From contig NZ_JAQMWQ010000021.1 of NCBI RefSeq assembly GCF_030403775.1, forward strand, positions 1-64,000: a stretch of 64,000 nucleotides of DNA, read 5' to 3'. This document shows, piece by piece, positions 1 through 7,874 of this stretch. Each line of letters starts with the position of its first letter. Within the stretch, counting starts at the first letter, position 1. Origin of the DNA: Paenibacillus sp. BSR1-1 (GTDB lineage Bacteria; Bacillota; Bacilli; Bacillales; Cytobacillaceae). The position numbers and the translations under genes were made by a program. The notes beneath the pieces are model-generated. The model saw nothing but the letters and a program-made list of their open reading frames with translations, made no database searches and was not told the DNA's origin.

Positions 1-40
1 GGAGCTGACTGATACTAATCGTTCGAGGACTTAACCAAGT
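1..40 (+). rRNA. 23S ribosomal RNA, 3' end (partial)
   Basis: The first ~40 bases match the conserved 3' terminus of Bacillus 23S rRNA (the CTGATACTAATCG stretch followed by GAGGACTTAACCA). The rest of the gene lies outside the window. The exact 3' end is estimated from memory of Bacillus 23S ends. Confidence 0.93.
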
Positions 41-118
41 CATTAAGGTGAACTCGTTTTTACACTACTTCTTCTGCATTATCTAGTTTTGAGAGAATGA
101 ATTCTCAATTAAAATTGT

Positions 119-234
119 CTGGTAATTATGGCGAGAAGGTCACACCCGTTCCCATACCGAACACGGAAGTTAAGCTTCTCAGCGCCAATGGTAGTTGGGG
201 CACGCGCCCCTGTGAGAGTAGGACGTTGCCAGGC
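119..234 (+). rRNA. rrf: 5S ribosomal RNA
   Basis: The sequence carries the hallmark 5S core (GGTCACACCCGTTCCCAT, GAACACGGAAGTTAAGC, TGTGAGAGTAGGACG). Its two ends, TCTGGTAA and TTGCCAGG, pair to form helix I. The length of about 116 nt is normal for Bacillus. It lies ~80 nt after the 23S end and is followed at once by a terminator, so this is the distal end of an rRNA operon. No tRNA genes are seen after it. Confidence 0.96.
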
Positions 235-242
235 ACGAAAAG

Positions 243-273
243 GGACAGCTAATGAACGAGCTGTTCTTTTTTG
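243..273 (+). terminator. rRNA operon terminator
   Basis: An 8-bp stem (243-250 with 259-266, one G-U pair) with an 8-nt loop is followed by a run of T. It sits directly after the 5S gene. Confidence 0.85.
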
Positions 274-423
274 TTTTCATTTCCAAATTTATTGAAGCGG
301 TGGAGAAATCCAACGTTTTTTTGTGTCAAAAATTTCTTCCATTAATTCCTTCGCTAAATAAACACTTTTTTCCTTCTTCTACTGTCATCGGTAGGTCCAA
401 GTGGAAAAAAATCGAATAACATC

Positions 424-455
424 AAAAGGCCGAGTGGATTACCATTCGGCCTTTT
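424..455 (-). terminator. Terminator of the DUF4359-like gene
   Basis: The inverted repeat AAAAGGCCGA / TCGGCCTTTT just beyond the minus-strand stop codon gives a GC-rich stem with a U tract on either strand. It can serve the minus-strand gene and block read-through from the rRNA side. Confidence 0.75.
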
Positions 456-456
456 A

Positions 457-762
457 TTATTGCTTATCAAAACTCGACAGCGGAATAAATTGATGAAAAA
501 TTCCAATAGATTTCACTTTTCCCATGCCTACATCGGAAAAATCGGTTTCATAAATAGAGAAAATAAAATAATCGGATTTTTTAGTGCCTGCATCGAAAAT
601 AGGTTTTCCAGCAAGTGAGAGAATGCCTTTTTGCAGCAGATTCGAGGACTTGTCCATCGTTTTGTGATTAATCCAGTCGATATATTCTGCTCGACCCGGA
701 TTGGTGGAAGATAAGACAAAAATCACTACAACTAGAAGAATAATAGAAGCAAACTGTTTCAT
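457..762 (-). CDS. Small secreted or membrane-anchored DUF4359-like protein
   Basis: The product is 101 residues. It has one N-terminal hydrophobic segment (about residues 3-18) followed by a TNP...YIDW motif and a C-terminal IFSIYET...GIFHQFIPL region. This layout resembles the uncharacterised DUF4359 family, which I assign from pattern memory only. The function is unknown; the topology suggests an exported or membrane-tethered protein. I chose the inner ATG at 762 because an AGGGG Shine-Dalgarno lies about 10 nt upstream. The longer frame from 786 has no ribosome binding site and would put charged residues ahead of the signal. It is a stand-alone gene convergent with the rRNA operon. Confidence 0.7.
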   Translation of the reverse strand: MKQFASIILLVVVIFVLSSTNPGRAEYIDWINHKTMDKSSNLLQKGILSLAGKPIFDAGTKKSDYFIFSIYETDFSDVGMGKVKSIGIFHQFIPLSSFDKQ

Positions 763-979
763 TTTTTTAAGACCCCTATTCGTCATAAAATGTGTAAACT
801 AGTATAAGATGTATTAATAATTTGGAAATGAACTCACACTGCTTGTACATTCTTATGTTAAAAGGGCAGAAAAAATGACGGTTAAATGATGAAATGGAAA
901 CAATATTTTGGTGATAATTGCCTGTCGGTATGTTAAATTATTACTATTATAATCTTGTAAAATGTTAAGGGGAATTGCC

Positions 980-1075
980 ATGACAAGAAAATGGAAGTGG
1001 GCCATTGCCTGCTGCGTATTCCTGCTTTTATTTAACGGACTCGGAATCCTGGCAGCCAATATTCTTGGTAAGTAA
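980..1075 (+). CDS. 31-residue hydrophobic peptide
   Basis: This short frame starts with ATG, 7 nt after an AAGGGG ribosome binding site. It encodes a basic N-terminus (MTRKWKW) followed by one strongly hydrophobic segment and a terminal lysine. A TATAAT-like hexamer sits at 948-953, but I see no convincing -35 at normal spacing. It ends 38 nt before the CPBP protease gene and is probably co-transcribed with it. The sequence resembles a single-pass membrane micropeptide. Whether it is a regulator, a substrate of the protease or a leader peptide cannot be told from sequence. Confidence 0.5.
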   Translation: MTRKWKWAIACCVFLLLFNGLGILAANILGK

Positions 1076-1113
1076 CAGGAGATTTTTCAAATCACAGGCA
1101 AGGAGTGACACGG

Positions 1114-2040
1114 ATGACATCAAATTTAACAAAACCGATATCGAAAAAGTTACTCTTTGCAATGCTCATTGTGGCGGTTGGCGCTGAAGTCCTTCTTTAT
1201 CTGGCCCGTTACAGCTATTTGGCCAGTACCCTGTATGATGCGGTCATGGTTTCATCTTTTTTTGTTGGCTGGAAGCTATACCGGCGGCTGGGTTATGAGA
1301 GTGTCCAACAGAAAACCAAGCGCCAGCGGATTCTACAATTCACCAGTGCTTTTCTGATTTTTTTCGTCGGCAGCACGATCATCAATATTTACTCCAGTGC
1401 GATGTTTACAGATTTCAACGATGATTATGACCAATATGTTGAAGATTATACCGATAGTCAGTCATTCGCAGCGGAAGACGATGAGGCAGTCGCAGCGGAT
1501 GGTCCCGTTTGGGCCTTTTTTGATAAGGTCGATACGATTGGCGGGGATTTATATACGGATGCCCTCGCTGGTTTAGAAGAGGTATGGCGCCTATGTTATA
1601 TCATTTTGCTGCTGATGGTGTTTAAAAAAGTATTCCGCCGCCGCTGGGAAAGCGGCTCTAGAGATATATTCCTGATGTTGGCCTTGTTCTTAACCTCAAT
1701 TATCTTCGGAATTGACCATACATTGGATACGGAGCAGCCGTGGTCGATTAAATTAGGGGCAATCGTCACGTTTGGCAACATGGGTTTATTGTTGGGCCTC
1801 ATCCTTCTATGGACACGAAGCCTGTGGTTAACGGTTATTGTCCACTCGCTTTATGATATCACGGCTACCTTGTCATGGTATTATATCGATTATGCATTAG
1901 AATTTTTTGCGCTTGTTGTTCTTTTTGTGCATGTGGTGCTGTTTTCAATGGAAAAGATGCATCAAAAGCGACCGGAACACCAGGTGGGTATGCAGGAACT
2001 ATCAAATTTGCCCGAAGAAAAAGGTACGGAATCATTTTGA
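1114..2040 (+). CDS. CPBP family intramembrane glutamic endopeptidase
   Basis: This is a 308-residue polytopic membrane protein with about seven hydrophobic segments. It carries the three CPBP/Rce1 active-site motifs: EEVWR (residues 155-159), FGIDH (198-202) and HSLYD (244-248). These fit EExxxR, FxxxH and HxxxD. A long acidic extracellular loop (about residues 105-130, DDYDQYVEDYTD) precedes the catalytic core. In Bacillales, CPBP proteins act in CAAX-type processing, anti-sigma factor or bacteriocin-peptide processing and self-immunity; which applies here is unknown. I chose ATG 1114 because AAGGAG at 1100-1105 is spaced 8 nt from it; the in-frame GTG at 1105 overlaps that site. The stop codon lies inside the terminator stem. 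Confidence 0.85.
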   Translation: MTSNLTKPISKKLLFAMLIVAVGAEVLLYLARYSYLASTLYDAVMVSSFFVGWKLYRRLGYESVQQKTKRQRILQFTSAFLIFFVGSTIINIYSSAMFTDFNDDYDQYVEDYTDSQSFAAEDDEAVAADGPVWAFFDKVDTIGGDLYTDALAGLEEVWRLCYIILLLMVFKKVFRRRWESGSRDIFLMLALFLTSIIFGIDHTLDTEQPWSIKLGAIVTFGNMGLLLGLILLWTRSLWLTVIVHSLYDITATLSWYYIDYALEFFALVVLFVHVVLFSMEKMHQKRPEHQVGMQELSNLPEEKGTESF

Positions 2041-2056
2041 TTCCGTACCTTTTTCT
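2018..2056 (+). terminator. Terminator of the CPBP gene
   Basis: A perfect 17-bp stem (2018-2034 with 2038-2054) with a 3-nt loop and terminal T run overlaps the TGA stop at 2038-2040. Confidence 0.9.
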
Positions 2057-2509
2057 GTTTTTTTATGCCTTAAGAAAAAATTTTTTTCCGAGGTCTGTTC
2101 CAGACCTTTATGTAGGTATTACCTTCTTTACAGCGAAATACCTTAATCCCTATTAGTTTTAGGGGAGTGAATATCTCTTTCATATGCAAAAGCGGCATAC
2201 TCTCAGCCTCCTAAAATAGTAGTTATTTCCATCATAACGGATTTGGAGGAATCAGGAAACTGATAAGACTCGATAATTATCGACTTGATTTCCCAGGAAA
2301 TAACGATTTTTGACAAAATGCTTTGTAAAGATAAAGTAAGTATAGTGTGTTAATATGGTAAAATTGTTAAATTTTGTAGATTAGCAGTTTGTTTTAAAGT
2401 AGAATAGTAGGTGTACGACAAAGGTTACTAGAAGGGGGAATGCCTATTTAGTTTGTTTACTACCATTTAGTCGCAGGTATAAACATTCAAAAATGAGGAG
2501 GCGTAGAGA
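2057..2509. other. Intergenic region with a palindrome and candidate promoter
   Basis: These 450 bases hold no gene I can support. They contain a perfect 14-mer palindrome TCGATAATTATCGA (2270-2283) flanked by GGAAA...AAG / CTT...TTTCC arms, which could be an operator or transcript hairpin. A TTGACA element lies ~25 nt downstream of it. A long AT-rich leader of ~170 nt runs to the next start codon. Confidence 0.5.
2310..2337 (+). promoter_or_regulatory. Candidate SigA promoter for the nuclease/nucleotidase gene
   Basis: A consensus TTGACA (2310-2315) is followed after 16 nt by TAAAGT, a 4/6 match to TATAAT. The implied 5' leader of ~165 nt is long, so the assignment is tentative. Confidence 0.4.
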
Positions 2510-5500
2510 TTGAGGTTTATTAAAAAACAGCTTTTTATTGTAACCACTATTTTAACATTATTAGCAAGCTACGTGTTGCCTTACCTTCATCATGCAAGTG
2601 CAGCAGAAAATTACATAACGGTAGCACAAGCCATTGCCAATAACTCTGGAACGGCAACCGTGAAAGGGTATATTGTCGGCTATGCGAAGTCAGGAACAAA
2701 CTATCAAACGGCAGCACCTTTTCCAGATGATTTCAATTTTGGTATTGCCGATAGTGCAACTGAAACCGACCCGGCAAAAATCCTTCCAGTTCAAATAACT
2801 TCAGGCTTAAGAGCGGAGTTCGGGTTAAAAACGAATCCTGCGAATATTGGGAAGGTTGTATTTGTTACCGGAACATTAACAGCCTATTTTAGTGTTCCGG
2901 GATTAAAATCCCCAACTGCCATGAGCTTTACAGCTCCAGACGGAGGCGGCACTGTTGACCCGCCGCCAGTCCCAGAAGATGGCTTCAAAATCAGTGCCAT
3001 TCAAGGGGAAAGCCATACTTCGCCATACAATGGCAAAAATGTTACTGGGGTGACCGGAATCGTCACTCAAGTGATGGACGCAAACAATTTTTACATGCAG
3101 GACCCATCTCCGGACAATAATCCGAAAACCTCCGAAGGAATCCTTGTTTACAAAAAAGCGCACGGCTTTGTGAAAGGCGATAAAGTGGCCATTGATGGAT
3201 TAGTTAAGGAATGGGTCATCGATGGATACAGCGACAAGCTGGAAACGGATCTTCCTTCCACGGAAATCGATGCAAATGCAGGGAAAACTACTAAACTTGC
3301 GAGCGGACAAGAATTACCGCCTGCCCTCGTTTTTGGCAAGGACATCAATCCGCCGACACAAGTCGTTGATAATGACAAATTTGCCAGCTTCGATCCTGAG
3401 GAAGACGGAATCGACTTTTTTGAAAGTATTGAAGGAATGCGAGTGGCCATTGAAAATCCAGTCGCAGTTGCGCCGCAGAGATACGGCGAGGTTCCAGTCA
3501 TAGCCGGGAAAGTGGATGGTAAGACCTATACAACTCCAGGAGGTATTCCGATTACAAAGGACAATATGAACCCGGAAAGACTGCACCTTCTGTTTGGCAA
3601 CAAAAACTTTGTTTCTAAAACCGGTGATCGCTTTGATGGTACCGTTTATGGCGTTGTAACGTATACTTTCCAAAACTATAAAATTCTTACTGATGAAGCA
3701 TCATTGCCAAAGCTGGTGGAAAGTGATTATAAGCAAGAGATAACGGATATCGTCAAGAAAGAAGATAGGCTGACTGTGGCTTCATATAACATGGAAAACT
3801 ACACAAAAGCCGATGCAGCGAAAACAAATAAAATCGCCCAGTCCATTGTCCAAAACTTGAAAACACCTGACATTGTCGGTTTAGTAGAGGTTCAGGATAA
3901 CAATGGTGAAACAGCAGGCGGGGGAACAGATGCTTCGCAAAACTACAAGGCGCTTATCGATGCGATTAAAGCGAACGGCGGTCCTGGGTATCAGTGGACA
4001 GATATTGCGCCGGTTGACAATCAGGACGGCGGCGCTCCAAATGGAAACATTCGTGTCGGCTTCATTTACAATCCTGATCGCGTTTCCTTAAAAGCAGGAG
4101 CAGCAAAAGGTACGGCCACTCAAGCTGTCGGCTATGAAAATGGCTCGTTAACCTTGAACCCAGGAAGAATTGATCCGGCTAATGCTGCGTTATCTTCCAG
4201 CCGTAAACCGATTGCTGCAGAATTTATGTTTAAGGGCGAAGACGTGATTGTCATTGCCAACCACTTTAACTCCAAGGGCGGCGACCAGCCGATTTTTGGA
4301 AAAAATCAACCGCCGGTACTGGGCAGTGAAGCGAAACGGGTGCAAATCGCCGGCATCGTGAACAATTTTATTAAAGATGTAAAAAGTAAAAATGCAGATG
4401 CAAATGTCGTCGTTCTTGGTGACTTGAATGACTTCGAATTCTCCAAGCCATTAACAGCATTAAAAGGGGCAGAATTAACAAACTTAATCGAAAAAGTTCC
4501 TGCACCTGATCGCTTTACCTATAGCTATCAAGGAAACTCACAAGTGCTTGATCACATGCTCGTGTCTAACAATCTAGCAGATCGTTCCGAAATTGACATC
4601 GTCCATTTGAATTCACCATTCACGGCCGCACAGGGACGTGTCAGTGACCATGATGCCGTACTAGGTCAGTTCAACCTGAAAACAGAAACGGCGCCTTCCG
4701 CACCTAAGGCCATTGACCTGTCAATCATGCACGTGAACGATACACATGCTAATGTGGAGCAGTATCCAAAGCTGACGACAGCAGTCAACCAAGTAAGAGG
4801 CGAGAAACCAAATGCCATGCTTGTTGACGCAGGGGATGTGTTTTCAGGAACACTTTACTTCAATCAATATCTTGGAAAAGCTGATTTAGGATTTATGAAC
4901 ACGCTTGGCTATGATGCGATGACATTTGGGAACCATGAATTTGATAAGGATTCTGCCACTCTGGCAAGCTTTATTCAAGACATGAAGTTCCCAATGTTAA
5001 GTGCAAACGTCAACGTAACCAATGATCCTATTTTAGGACCGCTTTTCAAAAATCAAATCAGTGACTCACCAAAAGGCGGCAATATTTATCCGGCCATCAT
5101 CAAACCGGTTGATGGTGAAAAGGTCGGCATTTTTGGGTTAACAACGGAGGATACTTCTTACCTTGCCAATCCATCGGATAAGATTGTGTTTGAAAATGCA
5201 ACAGAAAAAGCGAAAGCAACAGTTACGGAGCTTAAAGCAGAAGGAGTCAATAAAATTGTCGTCCTATCCCATCTAGGCTATGGACCAGACCAGGAGCTCG
5301 CAAAAGCGGTGGATGGAATTGATATTATCGTGGGCGGACATACCCACACGAAGCTTGATCAGCCAGTTGTAATTGAAAAAGCAGAACCAACCGTCATTGT
5401 TCAAGCGAACGAATACCTCAAATACTTGGGTGTATTAAATGTAAGCTTTGACGAAAATGGTGTGGTGACAGCACAGGACGGCAAGCTGATTGATTTGGGG

Positions 5501-7405
5501 CCAAATTCTACGGTTGTGCCTGATGCAGCAGCACAGGAGAAGGTTGACGAATTAAAGGCTCCGCTAGAAGAATTGAAAAAGACTGTCGTGGGATCTTCTA
5601 ATGTTGTTCTAGACGGTGAGCGTACTAATGTACGTTACAAAGAAACAAACTTAGGTAACCTTGTCGCCGATGCGATGGCCCAGAGAGCGAATCAACTAGT
5701 GCCTGGTACCTTTATCGCGATGCAAAATGGCGGCGGCATCCGCGCCTCGATTGACCAGGGAGATGTCACGCTTGGCGAGATTTACACGGTTATGCCATTT
5801 GCTAACTTACTAGTTACATTAGATTTGACAGGAGCTGAAATCTGGCAGGCACTTGAACATAGTGTCAGCAAGGTGGAAAGCGGAGCAGGTCAATTCATGC
5901 AGGTTTCTGGTATTCAATTTAAATATGACCCTGCTAAACCTGCATTTGATAGAGTTTGGGACGTGAAGGTTAAAACTGCGAACGGCTTTGAGCCTATCGA
6001 TTTGGCGAAAACCTATTCTGTCGCTACGAATGCGTTCGTTGCGGATGGCGGTGACGGTTATACAGTCTTCAAACAAGCGAAAACAGAAGGACGCATTCAC
6101 GAACTGCTTCTTGTCGACTATGAAATTTTAACGGATTATTTTGCAAAGAATAGCCCGGTTTCTCCAACAGTTGAGGACAGAATCACGGCCGGAGCAGAGC
6201 CGCAGCCACAAAATGGCTGGGTGCAGGCAGACGGTAAATGGTATTACTATGAAAATGGGGTCCTCCATACTGGATGGTTAGAATTAGAAGGTAAAAAATA
6301 TTATTTTAACCAAGATGGCGTGATGCAGACAGGCTGGATGAAACTTAATGAAAGCTGGTTCTACTTCGGCATAGACGGCGTCATGCAAACCGGCTGGCTA
6401 GCACTTAATGGAAACAAGTATTACTTGGGAACGGACGGTGTTTTAAAAACTGGCTGGGTAACAATTGAAAAGATAAACTATTTCTTCGGTCCAAATGGTG
6501 TCATGAAAACGGGCTGGGTTTATGCTGCTGGAAAGTGGTATTTCCTTGGTGCAGATGGTGCCATGCAAACCGGACTTGTTGAAATAAATGGCAAAAAATA
6601 TTACCTCGGAACGGATGGGGTAATGCAGACTGGCTGGATCACAATCGAAGGAAATGTCTATTACTTTAATGCCAGCGGCACTATGCAAACAGGATGGCTC
6701 GATTTAGGCGGCAATCGTTATTATCTTGGAACGGACGGCGTTTTACAGACAGATTGGGTTGAAATCGAGGGCAACTGGCATTTCTTCGATGAAACTGGCG
6801 CCATGGTCACCGGCTGGGTACAAATTGACGATGAGTTCTATTATTTCGATCCAGATGGCATCATGGCAATTGGATTGAACTACATTGATGATGAACTTTA
6901 TTATTTTGACGAAGATGGTGTAAATCAAATTGGCTGGGTCGATATCGATGGACAATGGTACTACTTTAACGAGGATACAGGGGCCTTAAAGCTAGGCTGG
7001 GTATTATCAAATAAAAAATGGTACTTCCAGGATGAAGATGGAATTGTAACAGGCTGGGTGAAGGATAAGGGTAAATGGTATTTCTTGCACTCAGATGGTG
7101 TTATGCAAACAGGCTGGGTGAAGGATGCCGGCAAGTGGTACTTCTTAGCCTCTTCTGGTGCGATGCAAACCGGCTGGATTAAACCGGATGGGAAATGGTA
7201 TTATCTTGACGCTGCTGGTGCCATGAAAACTGGATGGGCCTATGTCAGTGGTTCCTGGTACTTCATGAATAACAGCGGCGTTATGCAATCCGGCTGGCTG
7301 TATACAGGCGGCAAGTGGTATTACTTATATGCAACTGGGAAAATGGCGAAAAACACCACGATTCAGGGCTATAGGCTCGGCGCAGACGGCGCTTGGATCC
7401 GCTGA
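2510..7405 (+). CDS. Secreted modular nuclease / 5'-nucleotidase with choline-binding repeats (YhcR-like)
   Basis: The protein has 1631 residues. The start is TTG, 8 nt after GAGGAGG. It has a signal peptide (about residues 1-31, ending HASAA), a DUF6359-like segment (~33-130) and an OB-fold region (~165-260). Next comes an endonuclease/exonuclease/phosphatase domain (~420-720: SYNMENYT, GLVEVQDN, GDLNDFE, SDHDAV). A calcineurin-type 5'-nucleotidase follows (~736-1220: MHVNDTH, DAGDVFSG, GNHEFD at ~807, GGHTHT at ~941, NGGGIR at ~1071). The last ~400 residues are 19 GW...WYY/KYY repeats ending NTTIQGYRLGADGAWIR. The order recalls B. subtilis YhcR, but with an EEP nuclease and a repeat tail in place of the usual anchor. 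Expected role: extracellular degradation of nucleic acid to nucleosides and phosphate at the wall. It forms its own transcription unit. Confidence 0.9.
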   Translation: MRFIKKQLFIVTTILTLLASYVLPYLHHASAAENYITVAQAIANNSGTATVKGYIVGYAKSGTNYQTAAPFPDDFNFGIADSATETDPAKILPVQITSGLRAEFGLKTNPANIGKVVFVTGTLTAYFSVPGLKSPTAMSFTAPDGGGTVDPPPVPEDGFKISAIQGESHTSPYNGKNVTGVTGIVTQVMDANNFYMQDPSPDNNPKTSEGILVYKKAHGFVKGDKVAIDGLVKEWVIDGYSDKLETDLPSTEIDANAGKTTKLASGQELPPALVFGKDINPPTQVVDNDKFASFDPEEDGIDFFESIEGMRVAIENPVAVAPQRYGEVPVIAGKVDGKTYTTPGGIPITKDNMNPERLHLLFGNKNFVSKTGDRFDGTVYGVVTYTFQNYKILTDEASLPKLVESDYKQEITDIVKKEDRLTVASYNMENYTKADAAKTNKIAQSIVQNLKTPDIVGLVEVQDNNGETAGGGTDASQNYKALIDAIKANGGPGYQWTDIAPVDNQDGGAPNGNIRVGFIYNPDRVSLKAGAAKGTATQAVGYENGSLTLNPGRIDPANAALSSSRKPIAAEFMFKGEDVIVIANHFNSKGGDQPIFGKNQPPVLGSEAKRVQIAGIVNNFIKDVKSKNADANVVVLGDLNDFEFSKPLTALKGAELTNLIEKVPAPDRFTYSYQGNSQVLDHMLVSNNLADRSEIDIVHLNSPFTAAQGRVSDHDAVLGQFNLKTETAPSAPKAIDLSIMHVNDTHANVEQYPKLTTAVNQVRGEKPNAMLVDAGDVFSGTLYFNQYLGKADLGFMNTLGYDAMTFGNHEFDKDSATLASFIQDMKFPMLSANVNVTNDPILGPLFKNQISDSPKGGNIYPAIIKPVDGEKVGIFGLTTEDTSYLANPSDKIVFENATEKAKATVTELKAEGVNKIVVLSHLGYGPDQELAKAVDGIDIIVGGHTHTKLDQPVVIEKAEPTVIVQANEYLKYLGVLNVSFDENGVVTAQDGKLIDLGPNSTVVPDAAAQEKVDELKAPLEELKKTVVGSSNVVLDGERTNVRYKETNLGNLVADAMAQRANQLVPGTFIAMQNGGGIRASIDQGDVTLGEIYTVMPFANLLVTLDLTGAEIWQALEHSVSKVESGAGQFMQVSGIQFKYDPAKPAFDRVWDVKVKTANGFEPIDLAKTYSVATNAFVADGGDGYTVFKQAKTEGRIHELLLVDYEILTDYFAKNSPVSPTVEDRITAGAEPQPQNGWVQADGKWYYYENGVLHTGWLELEGKKYYFNQDGVMQTGWMKLNESWFYFGIDGVMQTGWLALNGNKYYLGTDGVLKTGWVTIEKINYFFGPNGVMKTGWVYAAGKWYFLGADGAMQTGLVEINGKKYYLGTDGVMQTGWITIEGNVYYFNASGTMQTGWLDLGGNRYYLGTDGVLQTDWVEIEGNWHFFDETGAMVTGWVQIDDEFYYFDPDGIMAIGLNYIDDELYYFDEDGVNQIGWVDIDGQWYYFNEDTGALKLGWVLSNKKWYFQDEDGIVTGWVKDKGKWYFLHSDGVMQTGWVKDAGKWYFLASSGAMQTGWIKPDGKWYYLDAAGAMKTGWAYVSGSWYFMNNSGVMQSGWLYTGGKWYYLYATGKMAKNTTIQGYRLGADGAWIR

Positions 7406-7425
7406 TAAACTCTTAATGAAACAGG

Positions 7426-7454
7426 CCAACTCTACTTAGTAGGGTTGGTTTTTC
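7426..7454 (+). terminator. Terminator of the nuclease/nucleotidase gene
   Basis: A 9-bp stem (CCAACTCTA / TAGGGTTGG, one G-U pair) with loop CTTAG is followed by TTTTTCTATTTT. Confidence 0.85.
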
Positions 7455-7752
7455 TATTTTAATATAGAAATAACATTCCCCAAACTGGAAATAGACATCT
7501 TGTTTTATTATTTAAAAACCCTATTATTATGCAATTCCGACATAATCAGATAACATGCCCCGCGTCTATTCTTTCAATTTTTACAAAAAGTTATCCTCAA
7601 AAATGTGACAAGATGAATCTATAAAAAACATGTAAATACAATTTTTTTCCCAATATGCCTTAAAGTGGAGACATAAACCCATATATGACTATAGTCGCAC
7701 TCCTTTTTGTCGAAAATTGCGAAAAATACTTCTTCGTTCTCCGAATAATCTA
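7455..7752. other. AT-rich intergenic region before the first subtilase
   Basis: No gene is seen. The stretch is AT-rich and lies between a terminator and a good promoter. An AAAAATGTGACAAGATGA string near 7600 resembles AAAAAATGTGACAAAATGA near 17400, upstream of another repeat-protein gene. It could be a shared regulatory site or chance in AT-rich DNA. Confidence 0.35.
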
Positions 7753-7781
7753 TTGCCAATTCTAGACAAAAATACTAAAAT
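7753..7781 (+). promoter_or_regulatory. SigA-type promoter of the first subtilase
   Basis: TTGCCA (7753-7758), a 17-nt spacer and TAAAAT (7776-7781) give a good match to the vegetative consensus. The implied leader is ~85 nt and ends in the strong AGGGGGGG ribosome binding site. Confidence 0.6.
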
Positions 7782-7874
7782 TATATTTGTATATTCCGAC
7801 TTTTCTAACTTAATAGAAAAAGGGATAAACATATATGTAGAATTACATATTTCACATTAGGGGGGGAATCTTTA

